Shown here piece by piece: positions 44,139 through 53,379 of a stretch of DNA of 64,000 nucleotides. The stretch lies in assembly GCF_042788235.1 (NCBI RefSeq), contig NZ_JBHZOL010000031.1, positions 124,001 to 188,000 of the forward strand. The letters are read 5' to 3'. A model generated the notes under the pieces. It saw nothing but the letters and a program-made list of their open reading frames with translations. It was not told where the DNA came from and made no database searches. The DNA comes from Sphaerothrix epifaneia. Its GTDB lineage: Bacteria; Cyanobacteriota; Cyanobacteriia; Phormidesmidales; Phormidesmidaceae. Numbering within the stretch: position 1 is the stretch's first letter; every line of letters begins with the position of its first letter. The position numbers and the translations under genes were made by a program.

Positions 44139-44456
44139 ATGCTAGAAGGGTTGGGGGAACTGATCGGTTGGATACTGTTCGCTTTTGTTTGGGAAGTGAT
44201 CATTTGCACGCTGCTGATAGGCGGCTTGACCGCTTTGTGGCAGATAACCGGACAGGCGATCGTCTTTGTCTTTTCGGCTGGAAGCGTTAAGCACCCAATT
44301 GACCGCCAGGATTTACCGCCTTCAGCCCCAGCCATTTGTCCCCTATTGCCGATTTACCGCGATCGCTCAGGCAAACTTTGGGTGTTGGCAGAGTTCAACT
44401 TTTTGCTGGGTTTGATCGTGTGGTCGGTGGGGTTGATCAGTCTCTTTGTCTTTTGA
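44139..44456 (+). CDS. Small two-helix membrane protein
   Basis: 105 aa. Hydrophobic stretches at about 5-55 and 85-105, with a polar loop between (GSVKHPIDRQDLPPSAPAIC ... YRDRSGKLW). No family recognised. Starts 35 bases from the divergent VOC gene and is convergent with hpt. Confidence 0.5.
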   Translation: MLEGLGELIGWILFAFVWEVIICTLLIGGLTALWQITGQAIVFVFSAGSVKHPIDRQDLPPSAPAICPLLPIYRDRSGKLWVLAEFNFLLGLIVWSVGLISLFVF

Positions 44457-44527
44457 AGCTGACGACGAACTAGCGTATTGGGTGTGACTGGGTAGTTTTT
44501 TAGCCGTTCAATCAGCTTGACAAAATC

Positions 44528-45496
44528 TTAGAGCCAGCAGGCCAGGGGAAACAGCAAATATTCAACAAAAAACAGCTTCCAGATGAACTGGTAAAAGTCG
44601 GGGTAAGACATGCCCGTGCTGCGCCCCGGCCACACGACCCGCCAACTGAGAAACCAAAAGAGGGCGATCGCGGCGAGATGAGTCAGGCTTAAAAACCAAC
44701 CGTTGACCTGATTCAGCAGCGGCCCTGCCAAAATTAAGCCGCCATAGCACAGCGTCAGTACCCAACGAGCCAGATCAAACACCGCTTTTTGCCCAAGCTG
44801 CACCGTAAACGTGGTGATGTTATAGCGGCGATCGCCTTCAATGTCAGGAATATCTTTGAAAATGGCAATGGCAAAGCTAAACACCAAAATAAACAGCGTC
44901 AAAGCCCATACCCGCGCTGGCACTGCCAAGCCGAGGTTAAAGCGATCGCCGTAGTGGAGATACAGCCCCAAATTGACCACCGCGCCCCGCACCGCCAAAA
45001 TACAAAACGAAGCCCAAAAAGGAAAACGCTTGAGCCGAATTGGCGGCAACGAGTAGGCGGTGCCAATCAGCAGGCTGATGCCGACCGTCGCCAGCAAAAA
45101 CGGCCCTTGGCTCAAGGCAACGGCGATCGCCAGTGCCCCACAAAAAGCCACAATTCTAAAGCCCTGCCGTCGTGAAAATTCTCCAGAAGCGAGCGGCAAA
45201 TGGGGCTTGTTGATGCGATCGATGGCAATATCTTCAATCTGGTTCAGCCCCACAATGTAAACATTGCCCCCTAGACAAGCCAGCCAAGCCCATAGCGGGG
45301 GCGGCAACAGCCCTACCCCGCTCAACTCAGGTGTACTCGCCCAGGCAATAGCAAACAAACCCCAAACGCTGAGGCTGGTACCAATGACGGTATGGGGTCG
45401 CGAGAATTTCCACAGGGCATAGAGCCAAGCTTTGGGGGATTTAAAAAAATGCAACTGCGTCATCTGGGGCGGGATAGGATCAGGCTGCGATCGCAT
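44528..45496 (-). CDS. hpt: Homogentisate phytyltransferase
   Basis: UbiA-type prenyltransferase with Asp-rich motifs NQIEDIAIDRINKPHLPLAS and DIPDIEGDRRYNI and about eight membrane helices. The opening KSPKAWLYALWKFSRPHTVIG is characteristic of cyanobacterial and plant HPT. It joins phytyl diphosphate to homogentisate, first committed step of tocopherol synthesis, using the product of hpd (1446-2543). 322 aa. Last gene of a minus-strand run. Confidence 0.92.
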   Translation of the reverse strand: MRSQPDPIPPQMTQLHFFKSPKAWLYALWKFSRPHTVIGTSLSVWGLFAIAWASTPELSGVGLLPPPLWAWLACLGGNVYIVGLNQIEDIAIDRINKPHLPLASGEFSRRQGFRIVAFCGALAIAVALSQGPFLLATVGISLLIGTAYSLPPIRLKRFPFWASFCILAVRGAVVNLGLYLHYGDRFNLGLAVPARVWALTLFILVFSFAIAIFKDIPDIEGDRRYNITTFTVQLGQKAVFDLARWVLTLCYGGLILAGPLLNQVNGWFLSLTHLAAIALFWFLSWRVVWPGRSTGMSYPDFYQFIWKLFFVEYLLFPLACWL

Positions 45497-45539
45497 AGGC
45501 GGCTAACTAGACAGAGCATACGCCATCAGATTACCGTGT

Positions 45540-46616
45540 TCAGGACTCAGATGATGCTTCGTTGGCGGCTTCAAACTGGGCGCGGCTTTTCATTTCATCA
45601 ATTTCTAGCAGGCTCACCACAATAGCCGCGATCGGAATAGACAAAAAGACCCCCAACAAGCCTGCTACCCTCGCGCCTACAATCAGGGCAAAAAACATCA
45701 CCACCGGATTGATATTGAGCGAATCACTCATCACATGGGGGAGCAAGACATTTTCTTCTACCTGTTGCAGCAAAACACACACAATAATTATTTTGACCGC
45801 CAGCCAAACACTTTGAGACAGCAGCAGCAGCGCTACTAAACCAATTCCTAGCGTCGCCCCAATTCCCGGAATTAGATCAAACAATCCAGCAATCACCGCT
45901 AAAACCAGGGCAAATGGCACCTTCATCAGCCAGAACGCAATCAGCGTCGAAATCCCAAAAAAGATAGACAGCAGTAGCCGCCCCCAAAAGAACCCCAGCA
46001 GACTTTGCCGCACCACCTGGGTAAAGGTTTGCCGCTGGTGCGATGGCAAAGCCTTAACCACCCAGTTCCAAATGCGAGCGCCATCTAGCAGCATAAAAAA
46101 GGCCACCACCACAATCAAAATAGCGTTGATAAAGTTGGCCAAAACTCCTTGTAACAAAGCTAACCCGGTACCAAAAAGGGCGATCGCCTGTTCTCTAAAC
46201 TGCTCTCCTAAGGCTTCGAGATCGACCCCCAAATCGCGAGCCTGTAGGATAGCTTCTATCCGCTGCATCAGCGGCGTTAGCGAACTGAGAAACTCAGCCG
46301 TTGTTTCTAGCAGCTTTTGCCCTTGCGAAAGAACTGCCAGCCCCATGGTGCCAATGATCCCCAAAATAATCACCAAAGCCACCAGAAACACAACCGTCAC
46401 TGCCAACCCATGAGGCAGAAACCGCTTGAGCCATTGCACAGGATGATTGAGCAAAAAGGCCAGAATGGTTGACGAGGTAAACACTACGACTACTATTTCG
46501 AAGTAGTGCAGCAGCTCAATCAGCGCCCAGCCACAGCCAAACAGCAATAAAAAACGAAACAGCGCCAGATTGTCAAAGCGCTGCCACCAACTTTTGAAAG
46601 GATCATTCTGGTTCAT
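45540..46616 (-). CDS. AI-2E-family transporter (first copy)
   Basis: Eight hydrophobic segments with FDLIPGIGATLGIGLVALL and LNINPVVMFFALIVGARVAGLLGVFLSIPIAA, strings typical of PF01594. Exports small molecules; the name comes from AI-2 but most members are uncharacterised. ATG at 46616 (MNQNDPFKSWW) preferred over an in-frame start at 46652, which would overlap the upstream gene. 358 aa. A paralogue is at 54405-55445. Confidence 0.85.
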   Translation of the reverse strand: MNQNDPFKSWWQRFDNLALFRFLLLFGCGWALIELLHYFEIVVVVFTSSTILAFLLNHPVQWLKRFLPHGLAVTVVFLVALVIILGIIGTMGLAVLSQGQKLLETTAEFLSSLTPLMQRIEAILQARDLGVDLEALGEQFREQAIALFGTGLALLQGVLANFINAILIVVVAFFMLLDGARIWNWVVKALPSHQRQTFTQVVRQSLLGFFWGRLLLSIFFGISTLIAFWLMKVPFALVLAVIAGLFDLIPGIGATLGIGLVALLLLSQSVWLAVKIIIVCVLLQQVEENVLLPHVMSDSLNINPVVMFFALIVGARVAGLLGVFLSIPIAAIVVSLLEIDEMKSRAQFEAANEASSES

Positions 46617-46620
46617 GCCG

Positions 46621-46941
46621 CTAATTATCTGGGGCTTCACCAGCAATGACAAGACTGTCTTGGACTAAGACATAAGGCTGAATAATTAGCGTTTTTAACT
46701 GTTTACGAGCGTCAGCATTCCAATCAGTAAGCTGCTCTGGCGTGGGTTTGGCAATCAACTGTTCACCAATCCAGCGTTGGACAGCGGCGACATCATCCGT
46801 CGCGATCGCTACCCCCACCTCAACCAAATCCATTTGCGGGGTAACTACTACAATGGCATCTCGTTTAGCATGGGGAATCAAATCGCTCCAGAGGGCAGGG
46901 GCAACCATTTCAGCTAGTTCGAGTTTTAAATCCTGGGTCAT
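46621..46941 (-). CDS. DUF2288 protein
   Basis: 106 aa. LAEMVAPALWSDLIPHAKRDAIVVV, LVEVGVAIATDD and LIQPYVLVQ match DUF2288, a small family in cyanobacteria and proteobacteria without known function. Four bases separate its stop from the next gene's ATG, so coupled translation is likely. Confidence 0.85.
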   Translation of the reverse strand: MTQDLKLELAEMVAPALWSDLIPHAKRDAIVVVTPQMDLVEVGVAIATDDVAAVQRWIGEQLIAKPTPEQLTDWNADARKQLKTLIIQPYVLVQDSLVIAGEAPDN

Positions 46942-46965
46942 GGGTTCAGCAAATTATCCAAGCAG

Positions 46966-47604
46966 CTAACGGCCTAAGTTATGAAGTTGATGAATAGCCT
47001 CGGTACATTGCTGAGTCACCGCCTGCAGGTGTTCGCGATCGGTTGTGAGCGGTGGCGCAATCACTGAGCCAATGCGAATGGTCAGCGGCACCGGACGCGG
47101 CAATCGACGACCTTTAGCCAAAATGCGGTGGGTGCCCCAGAGGCTCACAGGCAGTAAAGGCACCTGTGCCTTGGCAGCAATCAGAGCAGCCCCTAGCTTG
47201 GGCGCAGAAATCCGGCCATCGGGCGTCCGGGTTCCTTGCAAAAATACGCCAACCGCCCAACCCTGCTCAAGCTGCTGCAAAGCGGCTCGAATGGCACTGC
47301 GATCGGCAGATCCTCGCTTCACCGGGTAAGCCCCGTATAGCCGAATCGCCTGACTCAAAACAGGTACCTTAAACAACTCCTCTTTTGCCATATAAGAAAC
47401 GGGGCGTCGCACACAGTTCGACAAAATGGGAGGGTCAAAGTCGCTAGCATGATTGGCAACAACAATCAGCGGCCCCTCAGCAGGAACCTGATCGGCCCCG
47501 TAGATGCGACCGCGAAAGTAAGCGTGCAGTACCGGGCTGACAACCAACCATTTAAACAAGTGATAGAGCGCAAGGCTAGCAATCGGTTCGCGAGTTCTGC
47601 CCAT
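46966..47604 (-). CDS. plsC: 1-acyl-sn-glycerol-3-phosphate acyltransferase
   Basis: NHASDFDPPIL (the NHxxxxD catalytic motif) and FLQGTRTPDG (EGTR-like) are present. Converts lysophosphatidate to phosphatidate for membrane lipids. 212 aa. In the minus-strand run with fabD upstream (82-base gap), a known cyanobacterial pairing. Confidence 0.92.
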   Translation of the reverse strand: MGRTREPIASLALYHLFKWLVVSPVLHAYFRGRIYGADQVPAEGPLIVVANHASDFDPPILSNCVRRPVSYMAKEELFKVPVLSQAIRLYGAYPVKRGSADRSAIRAALQQLEQGWAVGVFLQGTRTPDGRISAPKLGAALIAAKAQVPLLPVSLWGTHRILAKGRRLPRPVPLTIRIGSVIAPPLTTDREHLQAVTQQCTEAIHQLHNLGR

Positions 47605-47652
47605 GTTTTAATGCGGAGTGAAAAAGGCGATATTGGGTTTGGGCATGGCTTG

Positions 47653-47682
47653 CAGTAGCGTCACCGCGCGGTGGCGCTACTG
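47653..47682 (-). terminator. Hairpin just after fabD
   Basis: CAGTAGCG-x-CACCG faces CGGTG-x-CGCTACTG around CG, one mismatch. It lies five bases past the fabD stop (47687). It may attenuate read-through into plsC. Confidence 0.6.
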
Positions 47683-47686
47683 GCCC

Positions 47687-48565
47687 CTACAAAATTTGTG
47701 CTGCACTGCTGATATTTTCTAACTGCAAGCCTTTACAGGTGCGTTTAATCAAACCCGTCAAAACATTTCCTGGCCCTACTTCAACGACCTGCTCAACTCC
47801 GGCTTCAGGCAAGTACAGCGAAATTTCGCGCCAGCGTACCGAACCCGTCATTTGCTGAGAGAGCCGCTGCTTTAGGGTTGCAGCATCGGTACTAGGAGTC
47901 GGTTCTACGTTAGATAAAACGGGCATTCGGGCGTCTTTGAACTCAACAGCCGCTAACACCTCCTGAAATTCTCTGGCCGCAGGTGCCATTAACGGCGAGT
48001 GAAAAGCACCACTGACATTGAGCTTGACGGCTCGCTTCGTTTTTACAGTTTGCATAATCGTTTCTACTGCAACAGTGGTTCCCGAAATCACCACTTGCCC
48101 TGGGTTGTTGTCATTGGCTAACACAACCCCTGCAGTTGCAGCAATTTGATCGTCTAGCTCAGATCGATCAAACCCCATTAGAGCCGCCATCGCCCCTTCT
48201 GAAGCTTGCGACATCAGCTCACCGCGTCGCTTCACCAGATGAACGCCCGCCGTAAAATCAAAAACACCTGCGGCATACAGGGCGGCATATTCCCCTAAGC
48301 TATGCCCTGCGACGAGGTCTGGCTGTTGCCCTTGAGCCATGAGGAGATCGGCTAGGATGCTTTCGATCACGTATAGGCAGGGTTGGGTGTAGAAGGTATT
48401 AGAGACTTTGTCGTCTTCACTCTGGCAAATATCCAATACCGACCATCCCAGAATCTCTTGAGCCTGATCTAGCTTGGCGGTGGCTTCTGGGCGAGCCGCA
48501 AGATCAACCCCCATTCCAATTTTTTGGGAACCTTGCCCCGGAAATACCCACGCAGTTTTGGTCAT
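47687..48565 (-). CDS. fabD: Malonyl-CoA:ACP transacylase
   Basis: VFPGQGSQKIGMG, the nucleophile elbow VAGHSLGEYAAL and SGAFHSPLMAPA (catalytic His) are complete. Supplies malonyl-ACP for fatty-acid synthesis. 292 aa. First gene of the run fabD-plsC-DUF2288-AI-2E-hpt. Confidence 0.95.
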   Translation of the reverse strand: MTKTAWVFPGQGSQKIGMGVDLAARPEATAKLDQAQEILGWSVLDICQSEDDKVSNTFYTQPCLYVIESILADLLMAQGQQPDLVAGHSLGEYAALYAAGVFDFTAGVHLVKRRGELMSQASEGAMAALMGFDRSELDDQIAATAGVVLANDNNPGQVVISGTTVAVETIMQTVKTKRAVKLNVSGAFHSPLMAPAAREFQEVLAAVEFKDARMPVLSNVEPTPSTDAATLKQRLSQQMTGSVRWREISLYLPEAGVEQVVEVGPGNVLTGLIKRTCKGLQLENISSAAQIL

Positions 48566-48738
48566 CGCTTTTCAATCAACAGTCCATCTTTCACTTTCTC
48601 AATAAACGGGGATTTAGAAAAGTCTGAAGATTTGTTGGCAACGTCGGCTGGCGATCGCTGTTGAAGGGTGTTTTATCAGCAGAGGGGCGTCATCTGGCTT
48701 TATCGTGTTCGAATAGAACAGTGACCTCACGCTTGCCA

Positions 48739-49290
48739 ATGAGCCAGATTATTTTAGTCACCGGGCCAACCCGATCCGGTAAAAGCGAATGGGCCGAAAC
48801 CTTAGCCCACCAAGCCCAAAAACAGGTGATCTATGTCGCCACCGCCCAAAACTACCCAGAAGATGCTGATTGGCAAACCCGGCTACAGCAGCACCAGCAG
48901 CGACGCCCTGCTGACTGGCAACTGCGAGAGGTGCCCATTGCCTTGCTCGACGTTTTAGAAGCGGCTCAAGCAACCGAGTGTTTGCTGATCGATTCGTTGG
49001 GCACCTGGATTACTAACTGCCTAGAACTGCCCGACGCTGAATGGTCTATTGTGCAGCAAGCCTTTATTCAAAGCTTGCAAAATACCGAAGCGCAGGTCAT
49101 TTTGGTAGCGGAGGAAACGGGGTGGGGCGTGATTCCGGCTCATCTGGCGGGGCGAATTTTTCGCGATCGCCTGGGTAGGCTGACTCGTGCCGTTGCCGCG
49201 ATCGCCACAGCCACCTATTTAGCCGTGGCTGGCTATGCGGTGAATTTGGCAGCAGTAGGGGTGAAAATCGCGGATGAGGTGCCTAAGTGA
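48739..49290 (+). CDS. cobU: Adenosylcobinamide kinase/guanylyltransferase
   Basis: P-loop GPTRSGKSEWAETLA, AQNYPEDADW, LLIDSLGTWITNCL and EETGWGVIPAHLAGRIFRDRLG, all CobU signatures. Carries out the last nucleotide-loop steps of cobalamin (pseudo-B12) assembly. The start at 48739 (MSQIILVTG) is preferred; the longer frame adds 26 unrelated residues. 183 aa. No cobalamin riboswitch seen upstream. Confidence 0.9.
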   Translation: MSQIILVTGPTRSGKSEWAETLAHQAQKQVIYVATAQNYPEDADWQTRLQQHQQRRPADWQLREVPIALLDVLEAAQATECLLIDSLGTWITNCLELPDAEWSIVQQAFIQSLQNTEAQVILVAEETGWGVIPAHLAGRIFRDRLGRLTRAVAAIATATYLAVAGYAVNLAAVGVKIADEVPK

Positions 49291-49341
49291 AGCGGGTTGC
49301 TCCCCTAGCGCTACACTAACGAGACGGCAGGAGTCAGGCTA

Positions 49342-50277
49342 ATGATAGGACGTGGCTGGATCGCGGTGCTGGTGGTTTGGCTGGTGATGACGCCCCCCGC
49401 GATCGCTCAAGCATTGCCCTTTTTAATCGAGGTAGAGGCCAGGATTGAAACGGCAGCGGGGGAACCCTATGCCGCCGACTCTTTTGTGGCGGAACTGGCT
49501 GCTGCGGAGGTGGTGTATTTGGGAGAAACCCATACTCGCGCCGCTGATCACCTGGCTGAGCTAGCCATTTTGACGGCTCTGTATCAGGCCAATCCTCACT
49601 TGGCGCTGGGGTTGGAAATGTTTCAACGCCCCTTTCAACCAGTCCTTGATCGCTACCTGGCAGGCGAGATTGACGCTGCCACCCTGCGCCAGCAAAGCGA
49701 GTACGACAGCCGTTGGCACTATCCCTGGCAGTATTACGCCCCTATTTTGCACTTTGCTCAAACCCATCAAATTCCCCTGGTGGCGTTGACAGCGCCCGCC
49801 GAAGTGACTGAGCGAGTCGCTTTAAAGGGGCCACAGGCGCTTCAACCTGACGACTTACGCTACGTCCCTGCGGCTGCCGACTGGGAGCTAGGCCCACCCC
49901 CGTATCGTCAGCTCATGCAGGCTCTCTACAAAGAGATTCATCAAGGATTAGGAGCCGCACAGGGGTTCGATCGCTTTTTTACGGTGCAAATTCTTTGGGA
50001 TGAAACCATGGCCGCAGCGATCGCCCAGTTTTACCAAACCCACCATCGTCCCGTCCTGGTGCTGGCGGGGCAGGGGCACCTGGTTTACAACTTTGGCATT
50101 CCCGATCGGGTGCAGCGGCGCTTGGGTTCTGACATTCAACAGCAAACGGTGTTGCTCAATCCGGCTACTGACTTGGCGGTAGAAACCGAACGAGCGATCG
50201 CTGATTTTCTCTGGCACACTCCCCTGCCGCCTGAGCTAGCGCCCCCAAACGCGCGGCATACAGACCGCTCGACCTAA
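49342..50277 (+). CDS. ChaN-like heme-binding protein, exported
   Basis: Signal peptide (about residues 1-23, AVLVVWLVMTPPAIAQA). Then VVYLGETHTRAADH, LALGLEMFQRPFQPVLDRYL and YAPILHFAQ, typical of the ChaN/Tiki-like domain (heme-binding uptake). 311 aa. Its last 42 bases overlap the end of the convergent ureD gene. Confidence 0.85.
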   Translation: MIGRGWIAVLVVWLVMTPPAIAQALPFLIEVEARIETAAGEPYAADSFVAELAAAEVVYLGETHTRAADHLAELAILTALYQANPHLALGLEMFQRPFQPVLDRYLAGEIDAATLRQQSEYDSRWHYPWQYYAPILHFAQTHQIPLVALTAPAEVTERVALKGPQALQPDDLRYVPAAADWELGPPPYRQLMQALYKEIHQGLGAAQGFDRFFTVQILWDETMAAAIAQFYQTHHRPVLVLAGQGHLVYNFGIPDRVQRRLGSDIQQQTVLLNPATDLAVETERAIADFLWHTPLPPELAPPNARHTDRST

Positions 50278-51102
50278 ATACCAGGGACGCAGTATCTGCC
50301 AAAGGGCGACAAACCAGGCTCGTGCCGCCTGACTCGAAGGCCCCCGGTAGCGACAGAGTACCCCCTGCATCAGCGCTGTAATGCCCGTATCGCCCGTTTC
50401 GGGTCGCCAACTCTGCCGCAAAGTCGCTAGCTGCGGCTCAGAAACGGCATAGCCCAGCAAGGCCAAGCTGCCAATAACCGGGTAGCCCCCTAGTCCGTGA
50501 GGGCTTTGTAGCGCTGCTGACCCGCCTGATAAAGACTGCCGATCAATCCAGAGGGGTTGGTCTTGCTGCCACACTTCCAACTGCGATCGCCAGGAGCCAG
50601 CTAAAAACTGCTCACCGCTGGCGCTGCGACCAAAACGGGTAATTTCCCACCCCAACCACACAGCGCCCGGAGCCAGCTCAATGCGGCTGTTTTGCTGGTA
50701 CCGAGCCTGATTAAAAACAATGGTTTCTTGCGGTAGCCATTCTAAGCACGTTTGAGGCGCTAGCCGAAGACAGACTTGCTGGTGAGTGGTAAGACCGCTG
50801 CTGCGATAGACCTTGTTAGCCGCCGCCGTCGTCACTAAAGCCTGACTGAGGGATTGGAGCTGTAGGTTAAGGGTTAAGCGATCGCCCCCTACCATACCGC
50901 CCGCCGTGTGAACAATAACGCTGTGGCAAAGATCCCCTTCGGGATAAAACGGACGCTGCAATTTGAGCGGGGCTGTAGCCTGCACCTGAATCGGGGTTGT
51001 TTTTTCAGCCTGACGGCCAAAGCTTAGCTGCAACTGACCGTGCCAAGCAGCGGCGGATTCAGCAGGCAGCGCGATCGCAGGTGAAATTGGCTCAGCCGTC
51101 AT
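50236..51102 (-). CDS. ureD: Urease accessory protein UreD
   Basis: FYPEGDLCHSVIVHTAGGMVGGDRL, TTAAANKVYRSSG and ETIVFNQARYQQ are UreD-typical. Loads nickel into urease as a complex with UreF and UreG. Start ATG at 51102 (MTAEPISPA); a TTG six bases upstream is unlikely. 288 aa. No other ure gene is in the window. Confidence 0.92.
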   Translation of the reverse strand: MTAEPISPAIALPAESAAAWHGQLQLSFGRQAEKTTPIQVQATAPLKLQRPFYPEGDLCHSVIVHTAGGMVGGDRLTLNLQLQSLSQALVTTAAANKVYRSSGLTTHQQVCLRLAPQTCLEWLPQETIVFNQARYQQNSRIELAPGAVWLGWEITRFGRSASGEQFLAGSWRSQLEVWQQDQPLWIDRQSLSGGSAALQSPHGLGGYPVIGSLALLGYAVSEPQLATLRQSWRPETGDTGITALMQGVLCRYRGPSSQAARAWFVALWQILRPWYLGRAVCMPRVWGR

Positions 51103-51185
51103 AGGCAAAAAAGGCTAACAAATTGCAATGGGGTCGAAGACACGGCTCTTAGCCGCATTCTTTCAAGTTGGCACCAAGGCTGAGC

Positions 51186-51914
51186 CTAAACCGACTCGAA
51201 CGAAGTAATCAGTTTAAAGCCTTCTGAGTGGTTGCTGTGGTTGCCGGGACGAGACGAAAACAGCGTATGCATACCCGCTTGCTGCGCCGCCCGCAGCTCG
51301 GCTACAACATCAGAAATAAACAAAATGCGTTCGGGCACCCGCCCAATTTGAGCGGCAATTTTGCGGTAGCTGTCAGCTTCTTTTTTAGGGCCAGTGCGCG
51401 TATCAAAGTAGCCGCTGAGATAGGGGGTCAGATCACCCACTTCAGTCGAGCCAAAAAGCTGTCTTTGAGCCTGGACGCTACCGGACGAGAAAATGTAAAG
51501 GCGTTTGCCCAGCTGTGTCCACCGCTTAAAGGCTGGTTTCACATCTGCAAATATCTGAGACTGTAGCTGACCCGCCGTATAGCCTTTGGCCCAAATTTTA
51601 CCCTGTAGAGATTTGAGCGCTGTAGACTTGCGATCGCAGGCAATCAGGTAATGAATGTAGGGCACAGCCGCTTCAGGCGTATTTTCTGGCCAAGCAGGCA
51701 CCGCAGCACCGCTCGTTGGCTCAGCGGCGTATTCCTGGCGCAGCAGGGCTAAATCATCTTGCACAGCCGCTTCAGCGCCATGCGTTTTGAGATAAGCGGC
51801 CACCTGGTCGCGCGCAAAGGGAAACAGGGTTTCGAAGACGTAAGACACTGGCGTGGTTGTCCCTTCGATGTCTAGCAAGATGACATCGATTGAATCGGTT
51901 GGATAGTAAGTCAT
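51186..51914 (-). CDS. mtnC: Enolase-phosphatase E1 (acireductone synthase)
   Basis: HAD enzyme with VILLDIEGTTTPVSYVFETL, IFSSGSVQAQRQLF and FISDVVAELRAAQQAGM. Converts diketo-methylthiopentyl phosphate to acireductone in methionine salvage. 242 aa. Follows mtnD on the same strand (about 130-base gap). Confidence 0.94.
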   Translation of the reverse strand: MTYYPTDSIDVILLDIEGTTTPVSYVFETLFPFARDQVAAYLKTHGAEAAVQDDLALLRQEYAAEPTSGAAVPAWPENTPEAAVPYIHYLIACDRKSTALKSLQGKIWAKGYTAGQLQSQIFADVKPAFKRWTQLGKRLYIFSSGSVQAQRQLFGSTEVGDLTPYLSGYFDTRTGPKKEADSYRKIAAQIGRVPERILFISDVVAELRAAQQAGMHTLFSSRPGNHSNHSEGFKLITSFESV

Positions 51915-52044
51915 TTAAGGCTTAACGCTTTAAGAATAGTCGGCACCGTCTGAACCTGGCCTTTGCTAGCGGTCTTTTAATTACCCTATCAGACGGCACC
52001 CCTGTAGCCGCTCTCAGAGCAGCGGCCAACGCCCGACCCAACGG

Positions 52045-52581
52045 CTAGGCACTAAAGCACAGCGGCTGATATTGCTGTTCTTTCTGGCTGTCAGTGTAGT
52101 GAGGTGCCCAGCCGTTAGGATCTTGGAATAGGCGGATAGCGCGAATACGGCGATCGCGGCACAGATCAAACCAGTGGCGCGTCCCCCGAGGCACTAGCAG
52201 CAGATCGCCAGGTTCGACTTCTACACAAACCACAGGGCGATCTTCGGGATTGATGTGAAAAAGCCCTCGGCCTGCCAGGGTAAAGCGGACTTCGTCTTCG
52301 TCGTGCCAATGCTCTTTTCTGAACTTGTCTAGCATGGCTTCTAAATTCGGCGTATCAGGCTTAATGTCGATGACATCAGCCGTTACATAGCCGCCGCTTT
52401 GCTTTAAGACGGTGATTTCGTCATCATAAGCGGCTAGCACTGCTTCAGCCGTCGCGGTTTCCGGCAAGGGCTGATCGGGTTGCCAGCGGGCATAACCAAT
52501 GTCAATTTCGGCCAGATAGTTTTTGATCGCTAGCGGCTCGGTGAGCGTACGGTTTTCGGCTGGAATAGTCAGAATTGCCAT
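52045..52581 (-). CDS. mtnD: Acireductone dioxygenase
   Basis: Cupin with HWHDEDEVRFTLAGRGLFHI (metal His, His, Glu) and VEPGDLLLVPRGTRHWF. Splits acireductone to the methionine oxoacid precursor. 178 aa. 44 bases after mtnB. Confidence 0.94.
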   Translation of the reverse strand: MAILTIPAENRTLTEPLAIKNYLAEIDIGYARWQPDQPLPETATAEAVLAAYDDEITVLKQSGGYVTADVIDIKPDTPNLEAMLDKFRKEHWHDEDEVRFTLAGRGLFHINPEDRPVVCVEVEPGDLLLVPRGTRHWFDLCRDRRIRAIRLFQDPNGWAPHYTDSQKEQQYQPLCFSA

Positions 52582-52625
52582 AGTTTAAGTGAGTTTGATA
52601 TAGGTACTGGCTTAAGCGGTCAGGG

Positions 52626-53252
52626 TTAAACAGACTTGAGTGGGTTGAGCGTCAGTTCTCGGTAGGTAACTTCGAGCAGAAACTCCCAAATCTCTAAATG
52701 GCGGCGGGCTTCAAAGAGGGTGCTGCCCCAGGCATATAAACCATGACCTGCCAGTAAAAAGCCATAGGGGGCACTGGCTAACTGCGGCATCACTTGCTGA
52801 GCCAGGTAAACCATATCCTGGTGATTAGAGAAAATCGGCAGATCTACCGTGGCGGCGTGTGTGGTCATACCGTTTAGCCCCTTCAGCATTTCATAGCCTG
52901 CGATCGCAAGTTTGCCTTGAGCCTCAAAATGTCGCGACAGCAGGGTATTAAACACCGAGTGACCATGAAGCACAGCGCCAGCCCCGGTAGTTTGGACAAT
53001 AGCCAAATGTAGTTGAGTTTCGGCAGAGGCTTTGCCTGCTCCGGCAATCACCTCACCTTGGGCATTGACTTCGATCAAGTCGCTTGCCCGCACCTGACCT
53101 TTATCTACGCCGCTAGGCGACATCAGCAGGGTTAAAGGCTGGGGTTGCAAAACGACACTAAAATTGCCGCCCGTGCCCGGTGCCCAACCCTTGCCATGAA
53201 TATCGCTGATGACCCCGCACAACGACTCTCGCAGATTCGTCAAGTTGAGCAT
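52626..53252 (-). CDS. mtnB: Methylthioribulose-1-phosphate dehydratase
   Basis: Class II aldolase-like: GWAPGTGGNFS, GAVLHGHSVFNT, the metal His pair and YGFLLAGHGLYAWG. AGGAGT precedes the ATG. 208 aa. Divergent from mtnA across a 127-base region that must carry both promoters. Confidence 0.94.
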   Translation of the reverse strand: MLNLTNLRESLCGVISDIHGKGWAPGTGGNFSVVLQPQPLTLLMSPSGVDKGQVRASDLIEVNAQGEVIAGAGKASAETQLHLAIVQTTGAGAVLHGHSVFNTLLSRHFEAQGKLAIAGYEMLKGLNGMTTHAATVDLPIFSNHQDMVYLAQQVMPQLASAPYGFLLAGHGLYAWGSTLFEARRHLEIWEFLLEVTYRELTLNPLKSV

Positions 53253-53379
53253 GGTAGACTCCTAAGCGCGATCGCAGCCGGAAAATAAGCATAACAAATC
53301 GAGCCAGTCATCCGACGAGGCGACGGAAAAAGTTAGACTTTTAAACTGCACTGCCAACGACCCTGACGGCTCAATTCCT

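Noticed and set aside
48570..48738. Cobalamin riboswitch before cobU
   Set aside because: No B12-box-like sequence in the leader.
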